Source of the DNA: Phallus indusiatus | Taxonomy: Eukaryota > Basidiomycota > Agaricomycetes > Phallales > Phallaceae | Assembly (NCBI GenBank): GCA_027605045.1 | Contig: JAQFWX010000028.1 | Location: forward strand, 248,001 to 312,000 | Reading direction: 5' to 3' | DNA: 64,000 nt | Part shown: in pieces, positions 22,834 through 34,120 of the stretch | Position numbering within the stretch: position 1 is the first letter of the stretch | Layout: each line of letters begins with the position of its first letter | The notes under the pieces: generated by a model | Told to the model about the DNA's origin: nothing | Databases searched by the model: none | The model's input: the letters and a program-made list of their open reading frames with translations, nothing else | Program-made: the position numbers and the translations under genes

Positions 22834-24605
22834 CATCAGTAATCTGGGCAAGTGTGCCCGGACGGTCAGGGATGGTCTCGGACGGTTTAGCCGATGAGAC
22901 AGGCCGGATAGCTTCAGCGAATCTCGCAAATCTCAGACCTGAATAAAAAAGGTATGGACGAGTGGGACCGTTGGGTGTCCGGATTGTCCTATGTTCCCAG
23001 ACTATCCGAGACCATTGGCAACTTTCAGCCTAATCTGTGGCCGTCCCGTCAGTTCAGAATGCTTGCTCAGACAAAATTATGTTCTTTTGAAGTTATTTTT
23101 ATTCAATATACGTATATAAGATTACTATTTACAAATATGGTACTAAGCATAAGACAATAAATACACCCTTTGAAAACCTACGCTAACATTTAATTAAAGA
23201 ATTCAAGAGCTTAAAAAAGTGAAAAGGATAAAACAAGACACACCCATGGATACTGCTCTGTCAAAAGATCTTTTACTTTGGGATCTGTAACTAGTTCAAA
23301 GGAGTGAAAAGAGGATGAATTTTCACATACTGGCAAATAAGCTCGCTCGAAAACAGTGATCATGGGCCGGATAAGTAGACAGCTAGGCGAGCGATTGAGT
23401 CAAAGTCCACTTTTAAAAACAAGAAAAAAAAACTCACCCGTCATAAATGGAATATAGTAACAACCTGCAAATAAAACTATCAATGAGAGGAACAGACATA
23501 TGATAGGAGAAATGTTTACCTTTAACTAATTATAGAAAAGAAGAGGAGACGTACAAGATGAAATTGTGCATGTGAGAGAAAGAGAAAGAAACTGTATAGT
23601 TCGAAGTAGCGGCGCTCGAAAAACTTATGATGCGCAAACGTGCTTAGTCACGCCGTGACGCAAAACCGACGAGCCGCGGCGTGCCCTGATTGGTTGCTTG
23701 AGTCAACTGTTGTTTTCATATGGATCAAGCTGGATAAAGGTGTGTGCGCAATTTCAGTTGAAAAAAGGGTCAAGACAATCAGGACAAGCACATACTTATG
23801 AACATAATAGATTAATGATTTCACATGGGGTCAAATAAATTTTTGAAAAATACTGAAGTCTCAGTTGGTCCCAGATCGCTCCGGGACTAATTTGAGCATC
23901 CGAGACGAAGGGCGAAACGCGGCCCAAATCTGAGATCAGAAGTTAGGCGCTGTCACGCCCGCGTAACACCTCGCTTAAGCGGAGCTCCGCTCATTCCTTT
24001 TCTGTACCTCGCTTATATTCTTTTGTTTCCCCGTTCCGATCCATTTCCTTTTCCGTCCTTGTTATCTTGTTGTAACCCGTTTCAGGTCTCTATTTAGTTT
24101 CATAGCTATTTAAAGATCGAGCTTCCTGTAACTACTTCTCCAGTTCTGATATAGATCTTATTCCGCCCAATCTCCCACATGTTTCACATCTCGATCCAAT
24201 CTCATCTAAGATCCCCTGTCGTCGTTGACGACGTCTTGACGTCGTCGGCGACGCTCTGTCTATCTTCTTCAACAACTACCTCTGACCAACCTCTCCGACC
24301 CTCAATCCTACGTCGCAGCCACGCTGCGCACTCCCAGACCTCATCCTCATCTCTCCGACCCTAGACCCAGCCTCGAGACATCGCAGCTTCGCAGCTCAGT
24401 CTCAATCCTAGCAACCCCGACGTCACTTGTACATCGGAGACCCAGCCCGACCCGAAATTGTTGGTGACGCACCGTGAGGGCGCAACTCAAGAGTAAGTTG
24501 AAGCCGACCAACATCCGACCCACGTCCGATCCTGTCCCGAGCCTCGCTTAGTCATCCCGACCCCGGCGCGTAACAGGCGCCCGCCGCGAAACCAGATTAC
24601 TGATG
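22834..24605. mobile_element. TIR transposon copy 2, with nested LTR
   Basis: The reverse-complement relative of 18523-19645 with the same 14-bp TIRs, inserted in solo LTR A with TA on both sides (22832-22833 and 24606-24607). Without the nested solo LTR it is about 1,142 bp. The internal ATG frame seen in copy 1 begins with GTG here and soon meets a stop, so coding is not conserved. Confidence 0.85.
23951..24575. mobile_element. Solo LTR, 625 bp, TSD GGCGC
   Basis: It begins TGTCACGCCCGCGTAACA and ends GGCGCGTAACA, with GGCGC at 23946-23950 and 24576-24580. The uninterrupted site is seen in TIR copy 1, which confirms the insertion. No internal region is present. Confidence 0.9.
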
Positions 24606-24699
24606 TAGGATCCCCTCCCTCTAGGTGAGTAGTTAGTATTCTCCTTAATATATTATCTTAGGATCCCCTCCCTCTAGCCTGAGCTGAGTAGCCCTAACA

Positions 24700-24820
24700 T
24701 CTGGGAGCAGAAATGGCTTAATTTCTTTATAACATTACCTTATGACACTTTTAGCATACATTTCAAGTTAATGAAATTGGGAAGCTGCAAGAGTTTGTCT
24801 AAGAAAATGAAGATGTATGC
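24700..24820. other. Host sequence between insertions
   Basis: About 110 bases of AT-rich sequence between solo LTR A and the gypsy element, ending in the gypsy TSD TATGC (24816-24820). No gene. Confidence 0.5.
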
Positions 24821-25219
24821 TGTTAGGGCTACTCAGCTCACACTAGAGGGAGGGGATCCTAAGAGAATATATTGGGGGAGAACTAACTACTCACCTAGAG
24901 GGAGGGGATCCTAAGAGAACAAGCTTAGGGACCCTCACTCTAGGGACTGCGACTATATACATGAAAAACAATAGCGCGGCGTGCGGCCCTGACACAGCTA
25001 AGTGCCAGACGCCCAAACCGAACATAAGCGACGTGACGCCTACGGTGTCACGCCGGGTACGAGCGCGCAACGCGTGCGAGTAGAGAAAGTGGAATAGAGA
25101 CAGAGGGAGCAAACAGAGGGTGGAGATAATATATGGGAAATATAATTAAAGTAGAGGGAAATATATACCGATGATAATAAATGAGGAAAAATGAGGGGAC
25201 GCGGTAGCGTACCCTGACA
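24821..25219 (-). repeat. 3' LTR of gypsy element (399 bp)
   Basis: On the minus strand it runs TGTCAGGG to CCCTAACA. It is almost identical to the 5' LTR apart from a few CpG-type transitions and a 13-bp inverted duplication that is missing here. It is the same family as solo LTRs A and B. Confidence 0.92.
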
Positions 25220-25231
25220 CCACCCCCCCCT

Positions 25232-26756
25232 TCAACGAGGCGGCGTCCCGACGCCTGTAGCCTCGACTAATGATGCTTGCAACTTGGAAAAGTCGAACCG
25301 AGGGCGGCGATGGAAAAGAAGACCATTTATCGAGCGTGGCGTGCTCGGGTGTTCGCGGTGGAACTGCTTAATGAGATCCGGGGCTGCGATATTCGACTCG
25401 GGTTCCCACTGATCATGCTCAGGACCATAGCCTTCCCAACGCACCTTATATTCGAGTCGTCTCCGGAACACCCGACTGTCCAAAATCCGTTCCACGACGT
25501 AGTGCTCACCGTCATCTCTGACCTCTGGAGGAGGGGGAGCCCTGACGCGACGACCCGGGATTGTATCTTCAACCTTTGGACGCAACTTCCCGACATGGAA
25601 CACTGGATGAAGCCTTGACATCGACAGTGGTAAACGCAGCTTGTATGCGTGTGATCCGACCTTGCTGACTATCGGAAAAGGCCCCAAGTACCGATGCGAT
25701 AACTTGGCGGAGGGCCTGGTGGTACGAATGTCGCTCGAATCGAGGTATACCTTGTCGCCAACCTTGTATTCAGGTGCCGGGATGTGTTTCCGATTGTAGT
25801 ACTTGGCCATCTCGTCCTTCGACCTGGCTATGGCGGCCTTGGCTTCCTCTATCGTCGACTCCATACGCGTCTTGAACTCATTGACAGATTCGATCTTTGA
25901 GTCGGCAACCAGCGGTTCGAATCCCATACGAGGATGTCGTCCAGTGTCGAGCTCAAACGGTGTCGCGCGCGTAGCTGAGTGTACGTGGTTGTTGTATGCG
26001 AACTCAGCCAAGGGCAGTATCTGGTCCCAGTCGTCCTGTCGCTCGGAGGTGAAAAGTCGAAGGTACTGTTCGACTTCTGCGTTGACACGCTCTGTCTGAC
26101 CATCGGTTTGAGGATGATACGCCGTTGAGGGTGCAAGCCGTATGCCAAGGAGCCTAGAAAGCTCCTGCGTGAAGCGGGACGCGAACTGGGGGCCCCTGTC
26201 AGAGATCACCTTCATGGGGAGACCATGGAGCTTCCAGACATGTTGAAGGTACAGACGGGCCAGACCTGTCGCGTCAAGTGTCGTAAATGTCGGCACGAAA
26301 TGAACCTGTTTGGTGAGAGAGTCGACGACAGAGAGGATTGCGTCGAAACCGTTGGATTCTGGTAGCTCCACGATGAAGTCGACTGAGATGTGTTCCCAGG
26401 GTCGACTTGGCACTTCTGTGGGTCGGAGAAGGCCATAGGGAGCATGACGAGACGATTTCGTACGTAGACACATATCACAGGCCTCTACGTAGCGTTGGAC
26501 ATACCTAGAGACACCTGGCCACCAGAAGGTGCGCGAAACGAGCTCAAGAGTCTTGAAACGACCCGGGTGACCACCGAGTTTGGTGTCGTGGTGTCTGGAA
26601 AGGATTTTCCGACGCAACTCGTCCACGTTTGGCACGTAAACCTTGCCGCGATAGTAGAGGAGGTCCTGGTCTTCAAACCATTCCGACGAGTGAGCTGAAC
26701 GACCACCCAGTGCACGAAGTGTTGCAACGGCTTTGGAAACACTATCTTCGACCTTG
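25232..26756 (-). pseudogene. Gypsy pol, C-terminal part: integrase and chromodomain
   Basis: The frame carries the HHCC zinc-binding region (HHDTKLGGHPGRFKTL then CDMCLRTK), an integrase core (SVDFIVELP, VISDRGPQFAS, AYHPQTDGQTERVNAEVEQY), the GDKVYLDSSDI region, and a C-terminal chromodomain (YVVERILDSRVFRRRLEYKV then WEGYGPEHDQWEP). The chromodomain identifies a chromovirus, which can target heterochromatin. Upstream the frame is open to the TSD CCTTG at 26752-26756, where the nested element begins; the pol frame resumes at 33066. No stop codon was found inside it. Confidence 0.9.
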
Positions 26757-27365
26757 TGTCACGCGCCGTGTTCCGGGCGTCTGGGCGGAAGTCCGGGGAG
26801 TCCAGACTACGGAACAGAAGGGACTTGGCTTCAGCTTATGTGCTGCGCCAACTCAATCAACCCTGGATATCCCTTAATTTTGGACTAGAAGTCCGAGACA
26901 GCCCGGACGTAGTCCGGGCAGGTCCGGACAAGTACTGGGAGCGGACTTTAGACGAGATAGATAAGAGAAGATTTGATTATAAAGAGACTGGCTGAGGATA
27001 GACTCGAAATGAACTTAATATTCAGACTGGGGAGCCCCAGACGAAGTCTGGGGGCTTTAAATACAAAAAGCTAGACTACTAGAACTAAAGGAGATATAAC
27101 TAAAAGGAGACTAGTTGCACAGCACCAGAAACATATCTGGCACTTGCTTTCTAATGCTCCGGACAGAATGTCTCCATAAGGAAATGTCCTAGTCCGGACG
27201 AAGTCCGGACCTCGGACTTACCGGACGTGGACAGAATAACGGACTACACACTGTTGGGCAAGTACTGACGCTTGGGCATGGCGGATATACTAAATATGGA
27301 CGGGGATTGGGCGCCGGACCTCGGAGAGGTCCGGATTAGGATTGGGTGGCACGAGGGTCGTGACA
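26757..27365 (-). repeat. 3' LTR of nested LARD-like element
   Basis: 609 bp, TGTCACGCGCC to GGGTCGTGACA on the plus strand. I see three differences from the partner LTR at 32452-33060, all C/T or G/A at CpG positions. Confidence 0.92.
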
Positions 27366-28366
27366 GTATTCCCCCTCTAAGGTCGAGTCCCACGAGACCG
27401 TCAGTATACAGGAGGCAGGAGTGCTGGTAGTGGACGAAAAAATAAAAATAAGAGGGGACAGAGAGCAGGAAACGGGGAAAAAACAGAAAGGAGTGGATAA
27501 GAGTCGGAAAATGAACATGTACAGGGCCTGGGTGCACAAGTCAGTAGCGGGGCGTCTATATGTACTGTAGTTAGTACTCCTGAGGGACGACACCAGCGTT
27601 CTTGGCGGACTTGGACGGGAAAACGCGGACTTGGACAGGGAAGTGCGGACTTGTGCGGGCATTGGATGGAAAGAAAGACGGACGAAAATAGACAAAGATA
27701 AGAAAAAGGAACGGACAGGACATACAAAAATGGGCAAGGACGGACGAAATTATAGACATGGACAGAAGAAAAAGGACAGGCAGGACGGACAGAAACAGAC
27801 ATGGACAAGAAAAAGAAAAAGAAAAAATGGTGTGGGGGGGCAGACAAGTCCGAGGGTTTTCACGCTGGTGGAGTACCTACTCCCCCTTCAAGGACGGACC
27901 GGAGTGGACGTCGGACGGGCGGACTACACGGACCCAGAGTCGGACTTGGGTGGAATCACTTACAAATGACTCCAAAGGGTTACTTCATGATGAGTTTCGA
28001 AGGCCAGAGCCGGAAAATACCGGAGTTAGCGTGCGCGCGCGGACTTCTTCAGAACCGAAGTACTGCAAAGTACGGACGATGTCCGAAGCAGGTACTGGAT
28101 GGAGTGGGTGCCTTTGTTGTCAGATGGTGGACATCTCTAGAAAAACGTCAGGGGAAGTCGGGAAACGTTCAGACTTGCCCGGGAAGGGGCGGACTTGTCC
28201 AAAACGCAGGGGGTTCTGAAGACATGGATGGGAGATACACAGGGTGGTTGCGGGGTCCTGGAAAAGGGTACTGCTTGTTCCATATCGACCAACGGGTCAC
28301 AGCGGGTTAGCGAGTGGTATCCATGGACTAACAACCGACCTATGATCTATCAGAGTTGCAGGGGAC
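27366..28366. other. LARD-like element interior, distal half
   Basis: About 1 kb of GGAC-rich, low-complexity sequence between the 3' LTR and the hAT insertion. Overlapping ORFs on both strands are compositional and encode nothing recognisable. Confidence 0.6.
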
Positions 28367-31300
28367 TAGGCAATGACACGGGTAAACCCGCGGGTCTTCT
28401 TAACACAACCCGTACCCTTATCCTTGCGGGTATCAACCCGTTGACCCACGGGTTATTATTCACGGGTGCCGGGTCACCCGGCGGGTTGCTATATGTATGA
28501 TCACATTCAAAATTGATTATATTCGAGCTATCTACGTCCTTTTAAGACACTAGCTACTTTTTCCAGCTCAATTTGCCCTTCTTCATCATTTAAACTCCCC
28601 ACCTGCTGCAGATCTTTGGACTGAATAAGTCCCAAGCGACTCCAAGATCCCAAACAAAGGAGTGCGCGGGTGGACGATGGAGACAGCCGACTGCGCGTGT
28701 GGGATAAAACAAGACGGCCGCGGCTGAAAAGACGTTCAACATCAATTGAGGTTCCTTGAGATCATAAGTAACCTCATCATTAGATATAATTGATGACTTA
28801 CCTGGGATTGTCAGATAATCTATAGCCATTCTTGATAGATGAGGGTAGAGATTTTGCTTTGATAACCACCATCCAAGCGAATCTGATGGCTTCTCAGTAG
28901 GTGCGCTGAAATACATACTTAACTCGTCGACGTGCTGAATATTTTCATCGTCCGAACCATCACTATCAGCGAAAATATTTCCGGCCTTCTGAATTTTACT
29001 GAGTAATATAATGTACAGTTATAATACCATACATACCTTAATTGACATTGTCTTTTTTGTCTGATATTCTCCATTCGGTCTGTCAACCTCCTCAACTTCC
29101 AAATTCGCGTAGTATCGATTATATTCATCGACAACCAACTCCTTTGCTGCATCAATCCACTCTTCCGGCCACTTAGCTTTGCGGAAATACTGTAGTTTAT
29201 ACCGCGGGTGCAAGACTGTGAAAGATTAAGCAATGACTCCGAAAATGCAAGACATACACTCACTCATAGCGATACGATAAACCTCATAGTTGTCCGTTAG
29301 TGAATAATAATGATTGAGCGTCTTCTTTGCTGTCATAATTGCAGCGCGAATTGCGCGATCAGTCCTGGTGCCGGTAGACTTGCAACGTTCAGTGAAGTAT
29401 TCATCGATTTTGTCCATTGCCGGAATGACGATGGCAAGATTGGGCGTGTCCCGGGAAAACCAAGTGGTTCCGTCTTTAAGGTACTGAATATGGCTGTAAG
29501 ATGTGTGTTTCAAAGCTAGCGGTTGACACACCTTCAGCACATTGACCAACTCTTCTGCTATTTCCCACTCCGTACTTTCAAGCTCGAATTTTCGTAGGTT
29601 GTTGTTGATATCGGACGTTATCTTCACAACGGCAGCCTTATACTCACACGCAAAGCTCAACATGTCAAACGTTGAGTTCCAACGCGTCGAGACATCACGA
29701 GGCATTATCCGAACGGGGAGCTCCAAGTCCCTAAGGATTGCCTTCCATGCAGGTAATAGAAGCGTTGTCGAGTGAACTATTTTGAAGGCAAGCTTGCGAA
29801 GCTTCAAAGTATAATGTTAGTTCTATCATTTTGGCTCGCGCAACAATCATTACTCACTTTGAACAACGTTCGGCTGATAGGTCGAACGTTCTCTTGCAGC
29901 TCCTCCTGCTCCTCGGGGGTCAGATTGGGAACTTCATCGACCCATTCATCATCGTCGTCATCATCAGGTAATTCATCTTCAGCGTTTCGCTCATTGTCTT
30001 TCACTGTTGTAAGTTCTTCTTCCTCCAACCCTTCAAAAAGGTCTGAATCGTCGTCTTCATCCATTTCATTGGAACAATCGGCAACGTCGAACTGTTTTAG
30101 GAATGACTTTGCAACAAGATTGAGAATGTGGAGGAAGCAACGTGTCCGATTTACACTGCTAAACGCTGTGAGGCGCGCGTCAAGAGCGTCTGTCATCGTC
30201 TTATTGTTAGATGCATTGTCACAAGTAATTGACAAGATCTAAAACAAGTAAGTTTCCTATTGATTTATTCTGAGCGTTCATTCACTGACTTTATCCTCAA
30301 TCTTAAAGTCCTCAAGCACCGCTGTAAACACCTGAGCCAAGTGATGTCCACTGTGTGACTGTGCCCCGGAAATAAGATCAGCGTATCGGGACGGTAAGCT
30401 CTTATTTGCTTACCTTTGGCAATTCAATAACATCTAATACTACCGCGGCCATCTTACCTTGAAGCAGCAGATGTACAGTGAAGGCAACATACGCGTAGTG
30501 ATTGGGCGATGACCAGCAATCAGTGGCAAAGTTCAATCGCCCGTCATACTCCTACATGGTGAGGTTTCTATATACGTCAAAGTATTCCGATATTAATTGG
30601 TACTTACTTGTAATAGTTTGCCTATGTGCACGCGCGTCTTAGCAAAAAGCAACTTCACATCGCGAGCGACTGTCCTAGCTGATGGGATCTGATAGTCAGG
30701 TCGTCCCGTCTTCATGAGGCTCAAAAAGCCGCGATCCTCAACGATCTTGAAGGGACGGACGTTTTCCGACACCCAGCGAACAATTTCAACCCTACAGCAC
30801 AATGGGTACCAGGTAAATAACTGAGAGCTCAGGGCATTAAGCTGTCAAACAGGCGTACCTTGTCTCAGCCTTGGTGTATTGCCGGCATGAGTAAGTTACT
30901 TTTCCTTTTCCTATTCTCTCAAATGCTGCTGTGATTGATCCAGATATATTATATTGCTGTACAATCATGTCCCGCGCTTCTTTTATGGTCGAACATTGCA
31001 TCGCTAAGTCATACGCCTCTCCCCAACAACCTTTCGCATGTTTTGATAGATTGCCGGTGGATGACTTATCGCTTTCCGAGTCCAAATAACGTCGACAAAT
31101 AAATTTGCAACCGCGACGACTACACTTGAAGACATGGCATTTACGCTTATCAATGTATTCAATGGACGGTGTTGGTTCATAAAATGAATAGACAATTGAC
31201 TTCCATTTCCGTGAGATGAACTCTACATTTGTAAGTAATGATGACTTGTGATCCTTTTTTCAGCTTACCAAGTTCTTTTGCATCATCATCTTCTATTGCA

Positions 31301-31886
31301 TCAATCCCCACACCTTCCTCTGGATGTAAAATTGATTCGTCTGTCAAGGCTTCTGATTCATCTTCGGCTGAGCTTTCAGAACCCGCGGTATGTGATTTCT
31401 TCTTCTTGGTTTGTTTTGGGTTAAGTTCTTCGTTTACAGCCTTTCGTTTTGAAGCCTGTCTTGGTTTTGCAACACTGGGTTTTGAAGCTGCTCGTACAGT
31501 TGTGCTTTTGTTGGATGAGGTGGATGTTTTAGAGGTTTTTTTTGAGGTTCGTGGCATGGTAACAGATACCCCAGTGAACAACAAACAAAGGCAAACTTTT
31601 ACTTCGGAGTTCAGATTAGCGAGTGTCGGCGGAGGCAGTCCTTGGGTTTAGAAAGGATACTCATGTTGAAAAATGGTCACCAGTCTTAGCAGTTGTTCAT
31701 AGACTCTATAATAAACTAATATAACTCTTACTTGAATCATACAATTGTCCTGTGTGAAAAGAAATCTCAAAAAAGCTCACGGGTATATCCTCGGGTATCA
31801 GTTAGCAAAATGGTCACCCGTACCCGTATGCTTAGGTAACCGACCCGTAACCCGGCACGGGTTACCCACACCCGTGTCATTGCCTA
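28367..31886 (-). mobile_element. hAT transposon, 3.5 kb
   Basis: Both ends carry the 17-bp TIR TAGGCAATGACACGGGT. Dense ACCCG/CGGGT words crowd both subterminal regions (28380-28495 and 31780-31880), the usual place for transposase binding sites. A complete-looking transposase gene lies inside. The expected 8-bp TSD is not clean: flanks CAGGGGAC and TGGGGAGC share only GGGGA. The element interrupts the LARD-like element. Confidence 0.88.
28528..31557 (-). CDS. hAT-family transposase (spliced)
   Basis: It starts MPRTSKKTSKTSTSSN at 31557 with a Lys/Ser-rich tail. Next comes a BED-type zinc-finger region (FISRKWKSIVYSF, CHVFKCSRRGC, STGNLSKHAKGCW), then the RNase-H-like core with ITCDNASNNKTM, CFLHILNLVAKSFLKQF, an Asp/Glu-rich insert and RDVSTRWNSTFDMLSF. 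The C-terminal hATC dimerisation region reads ELSMYFSAPTEKPSDSLGWW and then, after a short intron, TSIDVERLFSRGRLVLSHTR, ending GQIELEKVASVLKGRR. Several short introns are needed. Those I checked, including one splitting the PG|TSIDVER junction, keep frame and I found no nonsense codon, so the gene may be active. It binds the TIRs and cuts and moves the element in the nucleus. Confidence 0.85.
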
Positions 31887-32410
31887 TGGGGAGCAGGCGA
31901 GATGGACGGAGAGGCTGGGAGAGGTTGAGGAGTGGGGGCTGGGGTGAGTCGGAGTTGCTGGTCCATGAATTCCCGCATGCGGTCCAGAGCGGACTGCAAT
32001 TCGTCCATGGCAGAGACTGGACGACTTGGACTGGAGACGTGGACAACAGCAGGGGAGGAGAAACGGAGGTGCGGAGTGTCGTCCGAAGGAAGTCCAGGAA
32101 TGTCCGGTGGTCCAGACGAGCGAGATGGACCAGGTACTGTGGACGACGAAGTATGGACCTCGGGCGAGAAGGTGGACAGAGAGGGGACGAACGGATGGGC
32201 AGAGGGATGGACGGATGGACGGATGGGTGGACGATGAGGTGTCCGGAAGGGTGTCTGCAACACTGTGGACGGAGTACGAGAAGGTGGTCGCAGCAGAGGT
32301 TGGGATGGACCCACGGACGGAAGTGCAGACAAAGTACGGACAGGAGTACGGGGCGGGGAATGGACAGAATGAGAGGATTGGGTCGGACGAGGAGTGTTGG
32401 GATCGGACAT
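31887..32410 (-). CDS. Gag-like Ser/Pro-rich fragment of LARD-like element
   Basis: The frame opens MSDPNTPRPTQSSHS at 32410, just inside the 5' LTR, and is rich in Ser, Pro and Thr. It ends with a short predicted helix (MDELQSALDRMREFMDQQL) typical of the start of retrotransposon Gag proteins, then runs into the hAT terminus. After removing the hAT, a stop appears within a few codons, so the element seems to encode only this piece. No zinc knuckle is seen. Confidence 0.55.
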
Positions 32411-32451
32411 GATGAAGAAAAGGGCCGACGAGTGGGCTAGTCTGAATATAC

Positions 32452-33060
32452 TGTCACGCGCCGTGTTCCGGGCGTCTGGGCGGAAGTCCGGGGAGTCCAG
32501 ACTACGGAACAGAAGGGACTTGGCTTCAGCTTATGTGCTGCGCCAACTCAATCAACCCTGGATATCCCTTAATTTCGGACTAGAAGTCCGAGACAGCCCG
32601 GACGTAGTCCGGGCAGGTCCGGACAAGTACTGGGAGCGGACTTTAGACGAGATAGATAAGAGAAGATTTGATTATAAAGAGACTGGCTGAGGATAGACTC
32701 GAAATGAACTTAATATTCAGACTGGGGAGCCCCAGACGAAGTCTGGGGGCTTTAAATACAAAAAGCTAGACTACTAGAACTAAAGGAGATATAACTAAAA
32801 GGAGACTAGTTGCACAGCACCAGAAACATATCTGGCACTTGCTTTCTAATGCTCCGGACAGAATGTCTCCATAAGGAAATGTCCTAGTCCGGACGAAGTC
32901 CAGACCTCGGACTTACCGGACGTGGACAGAATAACGGACTACACACTGTTGGGCAAGTACTGACGCTCGGGCATGGCGGATATACTAAATATGGACGGGG
33001 ATTGGGCGCCGGACCTCGGAGAGGTCCGGATTAGGATTGGGTGGCACGAGGGTCGTGACA
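32452..33060 (-). repeat. 5' LTR of nested LARD-like element
   Basis: 609 bp, partner of 26757-27365. The gypsy pol frame resumes immediately after the TSD at 33061-33065. Confidence 0.92.
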
Positions 33061-34120
33061 CCTTGCCTTCCCGATTGGCCTTGCGAATCTGGCGTAAAAG
33101 GTCCTCCTCCTCCCCTTTAAGACGGAATGTTTGCAGAGCATTGATTGCAAACATTTCGGGTCGGATTAAGGTGACGCCACGATTGTCGTCCTTTCCCGAG
33201 CCATGATCTGGGCGACGGGATAGGCCATCAGGTTTACCCATCGACTTACCCGGTATATGCTGTAGGGTGAAGTCGAATCGTGAGAGATATACTGACCATC
33301 TAGCTTGACGATGATTTAGGTTACGCGCGGACATGAAATACTCGAGATTCTTGTGATCAGTCCGTATGTCGATAGGGTGAGATGTGCCTTCGAGAAAGTG
33401 TCGCCATTCCTCCAAAGATCGTATGATAGCCAGCATCTCCTTGTCGTGGATCTCGTAGTTGCGTTCGACAGGGCTAAGGGCCTTCGAGAAGAACGCAACA
33501 GGGTGCCATTTACCATCCTCGTTCGACAACTGTGAAAGAACTGCGCCTGTTGCGAAGTCGGAGCTGTCTGCTTCAACCCGGTAAGGATTAGCGGGGTTGG
33601 GAATGAGGAGAATGGGGGCAGAGGTGATCGACGACTTCAGAGTATCGAAAGCGTGCTGACAAGTGTCGGACCAGACGAAGGGTGTATCTTTCTTGGTTAG
33701 CCCAAACATGGGATTGGCAATACGCGCAAAGTCCTTGATAAACCGACGATAAAAGTTGGCGAAACCTAAGAAGGACTGAACCTCAGTGACGTTCTTCGGG
33801 ATAGGCCAGTCTCTGACACCTGAGACTTTCGCGGGATCCATCTCGACGGTGTTCTCGGAAATGACGACGCCTAGGTACTCGATCTTGGTCCGGCAAAACT
33901 CACATTTCTCTGCCTTGAGATAAAGCTTGTGCTCACGAAGACGTTCGAGAACGCGTCGAGTGATCTGATCATGCTGTTCCCGATCTCGAGTGTAGATGAG
34001 GATGTCGTCGATGTAGACGGCAACGACACCCTCCGAGATCATGTCTTCAAAGATCTTGTTCATCATCGTCTGGAAGGTGGCAGGACTGTTAGTGAGACCG
34101 AAGAACATCACCAAGGGCTC
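33061..34120 (-). pseudogene. Gypsy pol, middle part: RT second half and RNase H
   Basis: The frame includes FFGLTNSPATFQTMMN, the RT active-site motif VAVYIDDILIYTRD, SFLGFANFYRRFIKDF, then RNase H with VEADSSDFATGAVLSQ, NYEIHDKEMLAIIRSLEEWR and RTDHKNLEYF, and KPDGLSRRPD before the integrase zinc finger. It is cut at 33061 by the LARD-like element and at 34120 by solo LTR E1, both with TSDs, and it is otherwise open. Confidence 0.9.

Larger units (their letters stand above)
22539..24699 (+). mobile_element. Solo LTR A (gypsy family), interrupted
   Basis: It starts TGTCAGGGTACG and ends AGCCCTAACA, with a 5-bp TSD TCTGG (22534-22538 and 24700-24704). It matches the LTRs of the gypsy element at 24821-38640 but lies in the opposite orientation. 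Without the inserted TIR element and its TA duplication it is about 387 bp. No internal gypsy sequence adjoins it, so it is a recombination remnant. Confidence 0.9.
26757..33060 (-). mobile_element. Nested non-autonomous LTR element (LARD-like)
   Basis: Flanked by TSD CCTTG (26752-26756 and 33061-33065), inside gypsy pol. It has two 609-bp LTRs and, without the hAT insertion, about 1.57 kb of interior. A purine tract (AGAGGGGGAATAC on the minus strand) next to the 26757-27365 LTR makes that the 3' LTR, so the element runs on the minus strand. The only long ORF is a Ser/Pro-rich gag-like N-terminus; there is no protease, RT or integrase. The interior and LTRs are unusually rich in TCCGGAC/GGAC words. 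It must depend on enzymes from another element. Confidence 0.85.

Noticed and set aside
24179..24364. 61-codon plus-strand ORF
   Set aside because: Lies within a solo LTR (23951-24575) with Ser/Thr/Pro composition and no homology; regarded as chance.
25905..25930. tRNA B-box-like GGTTCGAATCCC
   Set aside because: It lies inside the integrase coding frame, and no matching A-box, cloverleaf or acceptor stem could be found around it.
27401..28310. Several overlapping 100-170-codon ORFs on both strands
   Set aside because: They sit in GGAC-rich low-complexity DNA of the LARD-like element, overlap one another in all frames and show no domain.
31745..32440. 231-codon plus-strand ORF
   Set aside because: Antisense to the Ser/Pro-rich gag-like frame in GC-biased repeat DNA; its Arg/Gly-rich product is a composition artefact.
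32939..33060. C-terminal extension of the RT/RNase H frame
   Set aside because: Reads into the nested LTR; the true pol frame continues at 26756 after the insertion is skipped.
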